From assembly GCA_034766995.1 (NCBI GenBank), contig CM068313.1, forward strand, positions 18,823,012-18,887,011: DNA of 64,000 nt, read 5' to 3'. Both the position numbers and the translations under genes were made by a program. This document shows, in pieces, positions 40,664-52,717 of the stretch (within the stretch, counting starts at the first letter, position 1; the number at the start of each line of letters is the position of its first letter). The notes under the pieces are model-generated. The model saw only the letters and a program-made list of their open reading frames with translations. It ran no database searches and had not been told where the DNA came from. Source of the stretch: Acanthacorydalis orientalis. Its lineage: Eukaryota; Arthropoda; Insecta; Megaloptera; Corydalidae.

Positions 40664-41858
40664 GCGGATATTTCGCGGTTTTTGTAACTTTTTCGGTATC
40701 CATTATGAACCGATGTTATTTTTGTCTCATTTATGATATAGAACATTAAAATAGGCATCGGATAGTATGAAATAGTTGCCACTTTTTTAACATTTTGGAT
40801 ATTTTAGGCATGAAAAACCTTTAATTTCGCGAATTTTTCGCGGTTTTTGTGACTTTTTTGGTATCTATTATGAACCGATGTGAATTTTGACTCATGTATG
40901 ATATAGTATATTAAAATACGCATCGGATAGTATGAAATAGTTGCCATTTTTATAGCATTTTGGATCTTTAGCCATGAAAAACCTTTATTTTTGTTAATTT
41001 TTCGCGGTTTTTGTGACTTTTTCGGTATCTATTATAAACCGATGTCAATTTTGACTCAAGTATGAAATAGAACATTAAATAACGCATAGAACAGTATGAA
41101 ATAGTTGCTAGTTTTATAACATTTTGGGTATTTTATGAAGGAAAAACTGTAATTTTTGCTGATTTTTTGCGGTTTTTATGATATTTCCGACATTTATTAC
41201 GGACAGATATTAATTTAGTCTAGAAATATACATAAAGCATTAAAAGACGAATCGACCAGTATTAATTAGTTGCCAAATTATCCTACATATCCACAAAATA
41301 AGCAATATCCGTAATATCCACCATATACGAAATATCCGCATTATCCGCAATATCAAAAAAATGTGATTTTTTGCAGTTTATTTGATATTTCCTACATATT
41401 TTATGGACTGATATTAATTTTAAATAAGATATGATATAGAACAATTATATACGCATCGACCGGTATGAAATAGTTGCCATTTTTAAAACATTTTGGATAT
41501 TTTATATATTGCGGATATGGCGGATATTGAGGATATGGCGGATATGATTTATTTTGTTGATATGTAGGATATTTTGGTAACTAGTTAATACTGGTCGATT
41601 CGTCTTTTAATGCTTTATGTATATTTCTAGACAAAATTAACATCGGTCCATAATAAATGTCGGAAATATCAAAAAAACCGCAAAATATCTGCAAAAATTT
41701 CCGTTATTCCTTCATAAAATATGCAAAATGTTATAAAACTAGCAACTATTTCATACCGTTCGATGCGTATTCTCATGTTCTATATCGTAAAAGAGACAAA
41801 ATTAACATAGGTTCATAATTGATACCGAAAAAGTGACAAAAACCGCGAAATATCCGCA
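40664..41858 (+). repeat. Satellite X9 block
   Basis: Last of the core-type X copies (GATGTGAATTTT, GATCTTTAGCC). Confidence 0.93.
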
Positions 41859-42667
41859 AAAAAAAACGTTTTCCTTGCTTAAAATAGCCAAAATATAAAA
41901 AAAATTACAAAAATTTCATACTGTTCGATGCGTATTTTAATGTTCTGTATCATAAGATAATAATAAATAACAAAAAATAACGAAAAACCCCCAAAAATCG
42001 CATTTTTTTGGATTTTGCGGATATGCGGATATGGCGGATACGCAAAAATAAACGTTTTCTTGCTTAAAATAGCCAAAATGTAAAAAAAATGACAAAAATT
42101 TCATACTGTTCGATGCGTATTCTCATGTTCTATATCATTAGATAATAATAAATACCAAAAATAACTCAAAAACCCCCCAAAATCGCATTTTTTTGGATTT
42201 TGCGGATACGCGGATATGGCGGATACGCAAAAATAAACGTTTTTCTTGCTTAAAATAGCCAAAATGTAAAAAAAATGACAAAAATTTCATACTGTTCGAT
42301 GCGTATTCTCATGTTCTATATCATTAGATAATAATAAATACCAAAAATAACTCAAAAACCCCCCAAAATCGCATTTTTTTGGATTTTGCGGATATGCGGA
42401 TATGGCGGATACGCGGATATTGCGGATATCATATCCGCGGCGGATATCATATCCGCGGCGGATATCATATCCGCCATATCCGCGTATCCGCCATATCCGT
42501 TTATCCGCAAAATCCAAAAAAATGCGATTTTTGGGGGTTTTTGAGTTATTTTTGGTATTTATTATTATCTAATGATATAGAACATGAGAATACGCATCGA
42601 ACAGTATGAAATTTTTGTCATTTTTTTTACATTTTGGCTATTTTAAGCAAGGAAAACGTTTTTTTTT
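41859..42667. repeat. Satellite C9 block with a chimeric right arm
   Basis: Three minus monomers, three 18-bp units (about 42,422-42,475) and only one plus monomer. That monomer starts as the right-arm type (TTTTTGGGGG) but after about 42,540 carries left-arm diagnostics in reverse complement: TTTTTGAGTTATTTTTGG, ATCTAATGATATAG and TTTTTGTCATT. Confidence 0.92.
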
Positions 42668-43860
42668 GCGGATATTTCGCGGTTTTTGTAACTTTTTCGG
42701 TATCCATTATGAACCGATGTTATTTTTGTCTCATTTATGATATAGAACATTAAAATAGGCATCGGATAGTATGAAATAGTTGCCACTTTTTTAACATTTT
42801 GGATATTTTAGGCATGAAAAACCTTTAATTTCGCGAATTTTTCGCGGTTTTTGTGACTTTTTTGGTATCTATTATGAACCGATGTTAATTTTGACTCATG
42901 TATGATATAGTATATTAAAATACGCATCGGATAGTATGAAATAGTTGCCATTTTTATAGCATTTTGGATCTTTTAGCCATGAAAAACCTTTATTTTTGTT
43001 AATTTTTCGCGGTTTTTGTGACTTTTTCGGTATCTATTATAAACCGATGTCAATTTTGACTCAAGTATGAAATAGAACATTAAATAACGCATAGAACAGT
43101 ATGAAATAGTTGCTAGTTTTATAACATTTTGGGTATTTTATGAAGGAAAAACTGTAATTTTTGCTGATTTTTTGCGGTTTTTATATTTCCGACATTTATT
43201 ACGGACAGATATTAATTTAGTCTAGAAATATACATAAAGCATTAAAAGACGAATCGACCAGTATTAATTAGTTGCCAAATTATCCTACATATCCACAAAA
43301 TAAGCAATATCCGTAATATCCACCATATACGAAATATCCGCATTATCCGCAATATCAAAAAAATGTGATTTTTTGCAGTTTATTTGATATTTCCTACATA
43401 TTTTATGGACTGATATTAATTTTAAATAAGATATGATATAGAACAATTATATACGCATCGACCGGTATGAAATAGTTGCCATTTTTAAAACATTTTGGAT
43501 ATTTTATATATTGCGGATATGGCGGATATTGAGGATATGGCGGATATGATTTATTTTGTTGATATGTAGGATATTTTGGTAACTAGTTAATACTGGTCGA
43601 TTCGTCTTTTAATGCTTTATGTATATTTCTAGACAAAATTAACATCGGTCCATAATAAATGTCGGAAATATCAAAAAAACCGCAAAATATCTGCAAAAAT
43701 TTCCGTTATTCCTTCATAAAATATGCAAAATGTTATAAAACTAGCAACTATTTCATACCGTTCGATGCGTATTCTCATGTTCTATATCGTAAAAGAGACA
43801 AAATTAACATAGGTTCATAATTGATACCGAAAAAGTGACAAAAACCGCGAAATATCCGCA
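42668..43860 (+). repeat. Satellite X10 block
   Basis: Edge-type copy (GATGTTAATTTT, GATCTTTTAGCC) with a 3-bp deletion giving GGTTTTTATATTTCC, shared only with X11. Confidence 0.92.
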
Positions 43861-45461
43861 AAAAATCCGCAAAAATAAATGTTTTTCTTGCTTAAAATAG
43901 CCAAAATGTAAAAAAAATGACAAAAATTTCATACTGTTCGATACGTATTCTCATGTTCTATATCATTAGATAATAATAAATACCAAAAATAACTCAAAAA
44001 CCCCCCAAAATCGCATTTTTTTGGATTTTGCGGATATGCGGATATGGCGGATACGCAAAAATAAACGTTTTTCTTGCTTAAAATGGCCAAAATGTAAAAA
44101 AAATGACAAAAATTTCATACTGTTCGATGCGTATTCTCGTGTTCTATATCATTAGATAATAATAAATACCAAAAATAACTCAAAAACCCCCCAAAATCGC
44201 ATTTTTTTGGATTTTGCGGATATGCGGATATGGCGGATACGCAAAAATAAACGTTTTTCTTGCTTAAAATAGCCAAAATGTAAAAAAAATGACAAAAATT
44301 TCATACTGTTCGATGCGTATTCTCATGTTCTATATCATTAGATAATAATAAATACCAAAAATAACTCAAAAACCCCCCAAAATCGCATTTTTTTGGATTT
44401 TGCGGATATGCGGATATGGCGGATACGCGGATATTGCGGATATCATATCCGCGGCGGATATCATATCCGCGGCGGATATCATATCCGCGGCGGATATCAT
44501 ATCCGCGGCGGATATCGTATCCGCCATATCCGCGTATCCGCCATATCCGTTTATCCGCAAAATCCAAAAAAATGCGATTTTTGGGGGTTTTTCGTTATTT
44601 TTTGTTATTTATTATTATCTTATGATATAGAACATTAGAATACGCATCGAACAGTATGAAATTTTTGTAATTTTTTTTACATTTTGGCTATTTTAAGCAA
44701 GAAAAACGTTTATTTTTGCGTATCCGCCATATCCGCATATCCGCAAAATCCAAAAAAATGCGATTTTTGGGGGTTTTTCGTTATTTTTTGTTATTTATTA
44801 TTATCTTATGATATAGAACATTAAAATACGCATCGAACAGTATGAAATTTTTGTAATTTTTTTTACATTTTGGCTATTTTAAGCAAGAAAAACGTTTATT
44901 TTTGCGTATCCGCCATATCCGCATATCCGCAAAATCCAAAAAAATGCGATTTTTGGGGGTTTTTCGTTATTTTTTGTTATTTATTATTATCTTATGATAT
45001 AGAACATTAAAATACGCATCGAACAGTATGAAATTTTTGTAATTTTTTTTACATTTTGGCTATTTTAAGCAAGAAAAACGTTTATTTTTGCGTATCCGCC
45101 ATATCCGCATATCCGCAAAATCCAAAAAAATGCGATTTTTGGGGGTTTTTCGTTATTTTTTGTTATTTATTATTATCTTATGATATAGAACATTAAAATA
45201 CGCATCGAACAGTATGAAATTTTTGTAATTTTTTTTACATTTTGGCTATTTTAAGCAAGAAAAACGTTTATTTTTGCGTATCCGCCATATCCGCATATCC
45301 GCAAAATCCAAAAAAATGCGATTTTTGGGGGTTTTTCGTTATTTTTTGTTATTTATTATTATCTTATGATATAGAACATTAAAATACGCATCGAACAGTA
45401 TGAAATTTTTGTAATTTTTTTTACATTTTGGCTATTTTAAGCAAGGAAAACGTTTTTTTTT
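43861..45461. repeat. Satellite C10 block, inverted repeat
   Basis: Three minus monomers, five 18-bp units (about 44,436-44,525), five plus monomers. The last 18-bp unit has an A-to-G change at 44,517. Confidence 0.93.
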
Positions 45462-46665
45462 GCGGATATTTCGCGGTTTTTGTAACTTTTTCGGTATCCA
45501 TTATGAACCGATGTTATTTTTGTCTCATTTATGATATAGAACATTAAAATAGGCATCGGATAGTATGAAATAGTTGCCACTTTTTTAACATTTTGGATAT
45601 TTTAGGCATGAAAAACCTTTAATTTCGCGAATTTTTCGCGGTTTTTGTGACTTTTTTGGTATCTATTATGAACCGATGTTAATTTTGACTCATGTATGAT
45701 ATAGTATATTAAAATACGCATCGGATAGTATGAAATAGTTGCCATTTTTATAGCATTTTGGATCTTTTAGCCATGAAAAACCTTTATTTTTGTTAATTTT
45801 TCGCGGTTTTTGTGACTTTTTCGGTATCTATTATAAACCGATGTCAATTTTGACTCAAGTATGAAATAGAACATTAAATAACGCATAGAACAGTATGAAA
45901 TAGTTGCTAGTTTTATAACATTTTGGGTATTTTATGAAGGAAAAACTGTAATTTTTGCTGATTTTTTGCGGTTTTTATATTTCCGACATTTATTACGGAC
46001 AGATATTAATTTAGTCTAGAAATATACATAAAGCATTAAAAGACGAATCGACCAGTATTAATTAGTTGCCAAATTATCCTACATATCCACAAAATAAGCA
46101 ATATCCGTAATATCCACCATATACGAAATATCCGCATTATCCGCAATATCAAAAAAATGTGATTTTTTGCAGTTTATTTGATATTTCCTACATATTTTAT
46201 GGACTGATATTAATTTTAAATAAGATATGATATAGAACAATTATATACGCATCGACCGGTATGAAATAGTTGCCATTTTTAAAACAATTTGGATATTTTA
46301 TATATTGCGGATATGGCGGATATTGAGTATATGGCGGATATGATTTATTTTGTTGATATGTAGGATATTTTGGTAACTAGTTAATACTGGTCGATTCGTC
46401 TTTTAATGCTTTATGTATATTTCTAGACAAAATTAACATCGGTCCATAATAAATGTCGGAAATATCAAAAAAACCGCAAAATATCTGCAAAAATTTCCGT
46501 TATTCCTTCATAAAATATGCAAAATGTTATAAAACTAGCAACTATTTCATACCGTTCGATGCGTATTCTCATGTTCTATATCGTAAAAGAAACAAAATTA
46601 ACATAGGTTCATAATTGATACCGAAAAAGTGACAAAAACCGCGAAATATCCGCAAAACATCCGCA
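45462..46665 (+). repeat. Satellite X11 block
   Basis: Edge-type copy with the same 3-bp deletion as X10. Its right end (ACATCCGCAAAAATAAATG) matches the inverted start of X2 and the end of X3. Confidence 0.92.
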
Positions 46666-49600
46666 AAAATAAATGTTTTTCTTGCTTAAAATATACAAAA
46701 TGTAAAAAAAATGACAAAAATTTCATACTGTTCGATGCGTATTCTCATGTTCTATATCATTAGATAATAATAAATACCAAAAATAACTCATAAACCCCCC
46801 AAAATCGCATTTTTTTGGATTTTGCGGATATGCGGATATGGCGGATACGCAAAAATAAACGTTTTTCTTGCTTAAAATATCCAAAATGTAAAAAAATTGT
46901 CAAAAATTTCATACTGTTCGATGCGTATTCTCATGTTCTATACCATAAGATAATAATAAATACCAAAAATAACTCAAAAACCCCCCAAAATCGCATTTTT
47001 TTGGATTTTGCGGATATGCGGATATAACGAATACGCAAAAATAAACGTTTTTTTTGCTTAAAATATCCAAAATGTAAAAAAAATTACAAAAATTTCATAC
47101 TGTTCGATGCGTATTCTCATGTTCTATACCATAAGATAATAATAAATACCAAAAATAACTCAAAAACCCCCCAAAATCGCATTTTTTTGGATTTTGCGGA
47201 TATGCGGATATAACGGATACGCGGATATGGCGGATATGGCGGATATGGCGGATATTGCGGATATGGCGGATATCATATCCGCCATATCCGCAATATCCGC
47301 CATATCCGCCGTATCCGCATATCCGCCATATCCGCAATATCCGCCGTATCCGCCATATCCGCGTATCCGTTATATCCGCATATCCGCAAAATCCAAAAAA
47401 ATGCGATTTTGGGGGGTTTTTGAGTTATTTTTGGTATTTATTATTATCTTATGATATAGAACATGAGAATACGCATCGAACAGTATGAAATTGTTGACAT
47501 TTTTTTTACATTTTGGATATTTTAAGCAAGAAAAACGTTTATTTTTGCGTATCCGTTATATCCGCATATCCGCAAAATCCAAAAAAATGCGATTTTGGGA
47601 GGTTTTTGAGTTATTTTTGGTATTTATTATTATCTTATGATATAGAACATGAGAATACGCATCGAACAGTATGAAATTGTTGACATTTTTTTTACATTTT
47701 GGATATTTTAAGCAAGAAAAACGTTTATTTTTGCGTATCCGTTATATCCGCATATCCGCAAAATCCAAAAAAATGCGATTTTGGGGGTTTTTTGAGTTAT
47801 TTTTGGTATTTATTATTATCTTATGATATAGAACATGAGAATACGCATCGAACAGTATGTAATTGTTGACATTTTTTTTACATTTTGGATATTTTAAGCA
47901 AGAAAAACGTTTATTTTTGCGTATCCGTTATATCCGCATATCCGCAAAATCCAAAAAAATGCGATTTTGGGGGGTTTTTGAGTTATTTTTGGTATTTATT
48001 ATTATCTTATGATATAGAACATGAGAATACGCATCGAACAGTATGAAATTTTTGTCATTTTTTTTACATTTTGGATATTTTAAGCAAGAAAAACGTTTAT
48101 TTTTGCGTATCCGTTATATCCGCATATCCGCAAAATCCAAAAAAATGCGATTTTGGGGGTTTTTGAGTTATTTTTGGTATTTATTATTATCTTATGATAT
48201 AGAACATGAGAATACGCATCGAACAGTATGTAAATGTTGACATTTTTTTTTACATTTTGGATATTTTAAGCAAGAAAAACGTTTGTTTTTGCGTATAAGT
48301 TATATCCGCATATCCGCAAAATCCAAAAAAATGCGATTTTGGGGGGTTTTTGAGTTATTTTTGGTATTTATTATTATCTTATGATATAGAACATGAGAAT
48401 ACGCATCGAACAGTATGAAATTTTTGTCATTTTTTTTACATTTTGGATATTTTAAGCAAGAAAAACGTTTATTTTTGCGTATCCGTTATATCCGCATATC
48501 CGCAAAATCCAAAAAAATGCGATTTTGGGGGTTTTTTGAGTTATTTTTGGTATTTATTATTATCTTATGATATAGAACATGAGAATACGCATCGAACAGT
48601 ATGAAATTGTTGACATTTTTTTACATTTTGGATATTTTAAGCAAGAAAAACGTTTGTTTTTGCGTATCCGTTATATCCGCATATCCGCAAAATCCAAAAA
48701 AATGCGATTTTGGGGGGTTTTTGAGTTATTTTTGGTATTTATTATTATCTTATGATATAGAACATGAGAATACGCATCGAACAGTATGAAATTTTTGTCA
48801 TTTTTTTTACATTTTGGATATTTTAAGCAAGAAAAACGTTTATTTTTGCGTATCCGTTATATCCGCATATCCGCAAAATCCAAAAAAATGCGATTTTGGG
48901 GGTTTTTTGAGTTATTTTTGGTATTTATTATTATCTTATGATATAGAACATGAGAATACGCATCGAACAGTATGTAATTGTTGACATTTTTTTTACATTT
49001 TGGATATTTTAAGCAAGAAAAACGTTTATTTTTGCGTATCCGTTATATCCGCATATCCGCAAAATCCAAAAAAATGCGATTTTGGGGGGTTTTTGAGTTA
49101 TTTTTGGTATTTATTATTATCTTATGATATAGAACATGAGAATACGCATCGAACAGTATGAAATTTTTGTCATTTTTTTTACATTTTGGATATTTTAAGC
49201 AAGAAAAACGTTTATTTTTGCGTATCCGTTATATCCGCATATCCGCAAAATCCAAAAAAATGCGATTTTGGGGATTTTTGAGTTATTTTTGGTATTTATT
49301 ATTATCTTATGATATAGAACATGAGAATACGCATCGAACAGTATGTAATTGTTGACATTTTTTTTACATTTTGGATATTTTAAGCAAGAAAAACGTTTGT
49401 TTTTGCGTATAAGTTATATCCGCATATCCGCAAAATCCAAAAAAATGCGATTTTGGGGGGTTTTTGAGTTATTTTTGGTATTTATTATTATCTTATGATA
49501 TAGAACATGAGAATACGCATCGAACAGTATGAAATTTTTGTCATTTTTTTTACATTTTGGATATTTTAAGCAAGAAAAACGTTTATTTTTGCGTATCCGT

Positions 49601-51261
49601 TATATCCGCATATCCGCAAAATCCAAAAAAATGCGATTTTGGGGGTTTTTTGAGTTATTTTTGGTATTTATTATTATCTTATGATATAGAACATGAGAAT
49701 ACGCATCGAACAGTATGAAATTGTTGACATTTTTTTACATTTTGGATATTTTAAGCAAGAAAAACGTTTGTTTTTGCGTATCCGTTATATCCGCATATCC
49801 GCAAAATCCAAAAAAATGCGATTTTGGGGGGTTTTTGAGTTATTTTTGGTATTTATTATTATCTTATGATATAGAACATGAGAATACGCATCGAACAGTA
49901 TGAAATTTTTGTCATTTTTTTTACATTTTGGATATTTTAAGCAAGAAAAACGTTTATTTTTGCGTATCCGTTATATCCGCATATCCGCAAAATCCAAAAA
50001 AATGCGATTTTGGGGGTTTTTTGAGTTATTTTTGGTATTTATTATTATCTTATGATATAGAACATGAGAATACGCATCGAACAGTATGTAATTGTTGACA
50101 TTTTTTTTACATTTTGGATATTTTAAGCAAGAAAAACGTTTATTTTTGCGTATCCGTTATATCCGCATATCCGCAAAATCCAAAAAAATGCGATTTTGGG
50201 GGGTTTTTGAGTTATTTTTGGTATTTATTATTATCTTATGATATAGAACATGAGAATACGCATCGAACAGTATGAAATTTTTGTCATTTTTTTTACATTT
50301 TGGATATTTTAAGCAAGAAAAACGTTTATTTTTGCGTATCCGTTATATCCGCATATCCGCAAAATCCAAAAAAATGCGATTTTGGGGGTTTTTGAGTTAT
50401 TTTTGGTATTTATTATTATCTTATGATATAGAACATGAGAATACGCATCGAACAGTATGTAATTGTTGACATTTTTTTTACATTTTGGATATTTTAAGCA
50501 AGAAAAACGTTTGTTTTTGCGTATAAGTTATATCCGCATATCCGCAAAATCCAAAAAAATGCGATTTTGGGGGGTTTTTGAGTTATTTTTGGTATTTATT
50601 ATTATCTTATGATATAGAACATGAGAATACGCATCGAACAGTATGAAATTTTTGTCATTTTTTTTACATTTTGGATATTTTAAGCAAGAAAAACGTTTAT
50701 TTTTGCGTATCCGTTATATCCGCATATCCGCAAAATCCAAAAAAATGCGATTTTGGGGGTTTTTTGAGTTATTTTTGGTATTTATTATTATCTTATGATA
50801 TAGAACATGAGAATACGCATCGAACAGTATGAAATTGTTGACATTTTTTTACATTTTGGATATTTTAAGCAAGAAAAACGTTTGTTTTTGCGTATCCGTT
50901 ATATCCGCATATCCGCAAAATCCAAAAAAATGCGATTTTGGGGGGTTTTTGAGTTATTTTTGGTATTTATTATTATCTTATGATATAGAACATGAGAATA
51001 CGCATCGAACAGTATGAAATTTTTGTCATTTTTTTTACATTTTGGATATTTTAAGCAAGAAAAACGTTTATTTTTGCGTATCCGTTATATCCGCATATCC
51101 GCAAAATCCAAAAAAATGCGATTTTGGGGGTTTTTTGAGTTATTTTTGGTATTTATTATTATCTTATGATATAGAACATGAGAATACGCATCGAACAGTA
51201 TGAAATTTTTGACATTTTTTTTACATTTTGGATATTTTAAGCAAGAAAAACGTTTTTTTTT
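46666..51261. repeat. Satellite C11 block with greatly expanded plus arm
   Basis: Three minus monomers, a centre at about 47,200-47,390 built of GGCGGATAT/ATATCCGCC 9-mers (no CCGCGG units), then 21 plus monomers of about 186 bp up to 51,261. The plus monomers are of one type (GGGGGGTTTTTGAGTTATT). The centre matches C1 on its right half. Confidence 0.94.
48040..51200 (+). repeat. Six-monomer higher-order repeat, 1,114-1,115 bp period
   Basis: Diagnostic variants recur every sixth monomer. Order after CAGTATG: AAATTTTTGTC (48,043), TAAATGTTGAC with GCGTATAAG (48,231), AAATTTTTGTC, AAATTGTTGAC with a shortened T run (48,601), AAATTTTTGTC, TAATTGTTGAC (48,973). The cycle restarts at 49,158 and 50,272. 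The unit is present about 2.8 times, and its copies are almost identical. Confidence 0.9.
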
Positions 51262-52459
51262 GCGGATATTTTGCGGATATTTCGCGGTTTGTGTAACTTT
51301 TTCGGTATCCATTATGAACCGATGTTATTTTTGTCTCATTTATGATATAGAACATTAAAATAGGTATCGGATAGTATGAAATAGTTGCCACTTTTTTAAC
51401 ATTTTGGATATATTAGGCATGAAAAACCTTTAATTTCGCGAATTTTTCGCGGTTTTTGTGACTTTTTTGGTATCTATTATGAACCGATGTTAATTTTGAC
51501 TCATGTATGATATAGTATATTAAAATACGCATCGGATAGTTAGAAATAGTTGCCATTTTTGTAGCATTTTGGATATTTTAGCCATGAAAAACCTTTATTT
51601 TTGTTAATTTTTCGCGGTTTTTGTGACTTTTTCGGTATCTATTATAAACCGATGTCAGTTTTGACTCAAGTATGAAATAGAACATTAAATAACGCATAGG
51701 ACAGTATGAAATAGTTGCTAGTTTTATAACATTTTGGGTATTTTATGAAGGAAAAACTGTAATTTTTGATGATTTTTTGCGGTTTTTATGATATTTCCGA
51801 CATTTATTACGGACAGATATTAATTTTGTCTAGAAATATACATAAAGCATTAAAAGACGAATCGACCAGTATTAATTAGTTGCCAAATTATCCTCCATAT
51901 CCACAAAATAAGCAATATCCGTAATATCCACCATATACGAAATATCCGCAATATCAAAAAAATGTGATTTTTTGCAGTTTATTTGATATTTCCTACATTT
52001 TTTATGGACTGATATTAATTTTAAATAAGATATCATATAGAACAATTATATACGCATCGACCGGTATGAAATAGTTGCCATTTTTAAAACAACTTGGATA
52101 TTTTATATATTGCGGATATGGCGGATATTAAAGATATGGCGGATATGGTTTATTTTGTTGATATGTAGGATATTTTGGTAACTAGTTAATACCGGTCGAT
52201 TCGTCCTTTAGTGCTTTATGTATATTTCTAGACAAAATTAACATCGGTCCATAATAAATGTCGGAAATATCAAAAAACCCGCAAAATATCTACAAAAATT
52301 TCTGTTATTCCTTCATAAAATATGCAAAATGTTATAAAACTAGCAACTATTTCATACTGTTCGATGCGTAATTTCATGTTCTATATCATAAAAGAGACAA
52401 AATTACCATAGGTTCATAATTGATACCGAAAGAGTCACAAAAACCGCGAAATATCCGCA
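51262..52459 (+). repeat. Satellite X12 block (right edge copy)
   Basis: Most divergent plus-orientation X copy. It keeps GGATATTTTAGCC where others have GGATCTTTTAGCC, lacks one GCATTATCC step at about 51,945, and shares CGCGGTTTGTGTAAC and GGTATCGG with inverted X1. Confidence 0.9.
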
Positions 52460-52712
52460 AAAATACAAGTTTTCCTTGCTTAAAATATCTAAAATGTTAA
52501 AAAAGTGGCAACTATTTCATACTATCCGATGCCTATTTTAATGTTCTATATCATAAATGAGACAAAAATAACATCGGTTCATAATGGATACCGAAAAAGT
52601 TACAAAAACCGCGAAATATCCGCAAAATATCCGCAAAAATAAACGGTTTTCTTGCTTAAAATATCCAAAATGTAAAAAAAATGACAAAAATTTCATACTG
52701 TTCGATACTCAT
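52460..52712 (-). repeat. Terminal inverted satellite fragment
   Basis: This tail is the reverse complement of the start of an X block plus part of a 186-class monomer, matching the end of X1 (about 22,420-22,640). Homology ends within TTCGATACTC, and a (TA)n tract starts nine bases later. Confidence 0.88.
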
Positions 52713-52717
52713 CCTAT

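Larger units (their letters stand above)
21191..52712. repeat. Large palindromic satellite DNA array
   Basis: One continuous array of related monomers covers about 31.5 kb. Shared monomer landmarks are GATATAGAACAT, CGCATCGAACAGTATGAAAT, ACATTTTGGATATTTTA, GCAAGAAAAACGTTTAT, GCGGATAT and a T/G-rich block before the next GATATAG. Two length classes occur, about 165 bp (X blocks) and about 186 bp (C blocks). Monomers occur in both orientations, and each C block is an inverted repeat about a GCGGATAT-rich centre. X blocks X3 to X12 are direct copies; X1 and X2 are inverted. The left edge grades in at CATATCCGCC; the right edge stops after TTCGATACTC beside a (TA)n tract. No transposase or gene lies inside. 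Open frames in it come from the absence of stops in GCGGATAT-type repeats and appear in several frames on both strands, so they are not genes. Confidence 0.97.

Noticed and set aside
22519..51312. Dozens of overlapping open frames of 60-119 codons in the satellite, with proline/tyrosine or isoleucine/arginine repeats
   Set aside because: They occur in several frames on both strands, repeat with the monomer period and start or stop at satellite landmarks. They reflect the absence of stop codons in GCGGATAT-type repeats.
21191..52712. CRISPR array
   Set aside because: Repeats are contiguous, about 165-186 bp, in both orientations, without unique spacers of constant length, and the DNA is eukaryotic.
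21191..52712. Pure assembly artefact
   Set aside because: Private variants distinguish individual blocks (for example 31,083, 38,267, the X10/X11 deletion), so blocks are not simple duplicates of one read. Exact copy number could still be wrong and needs read support.
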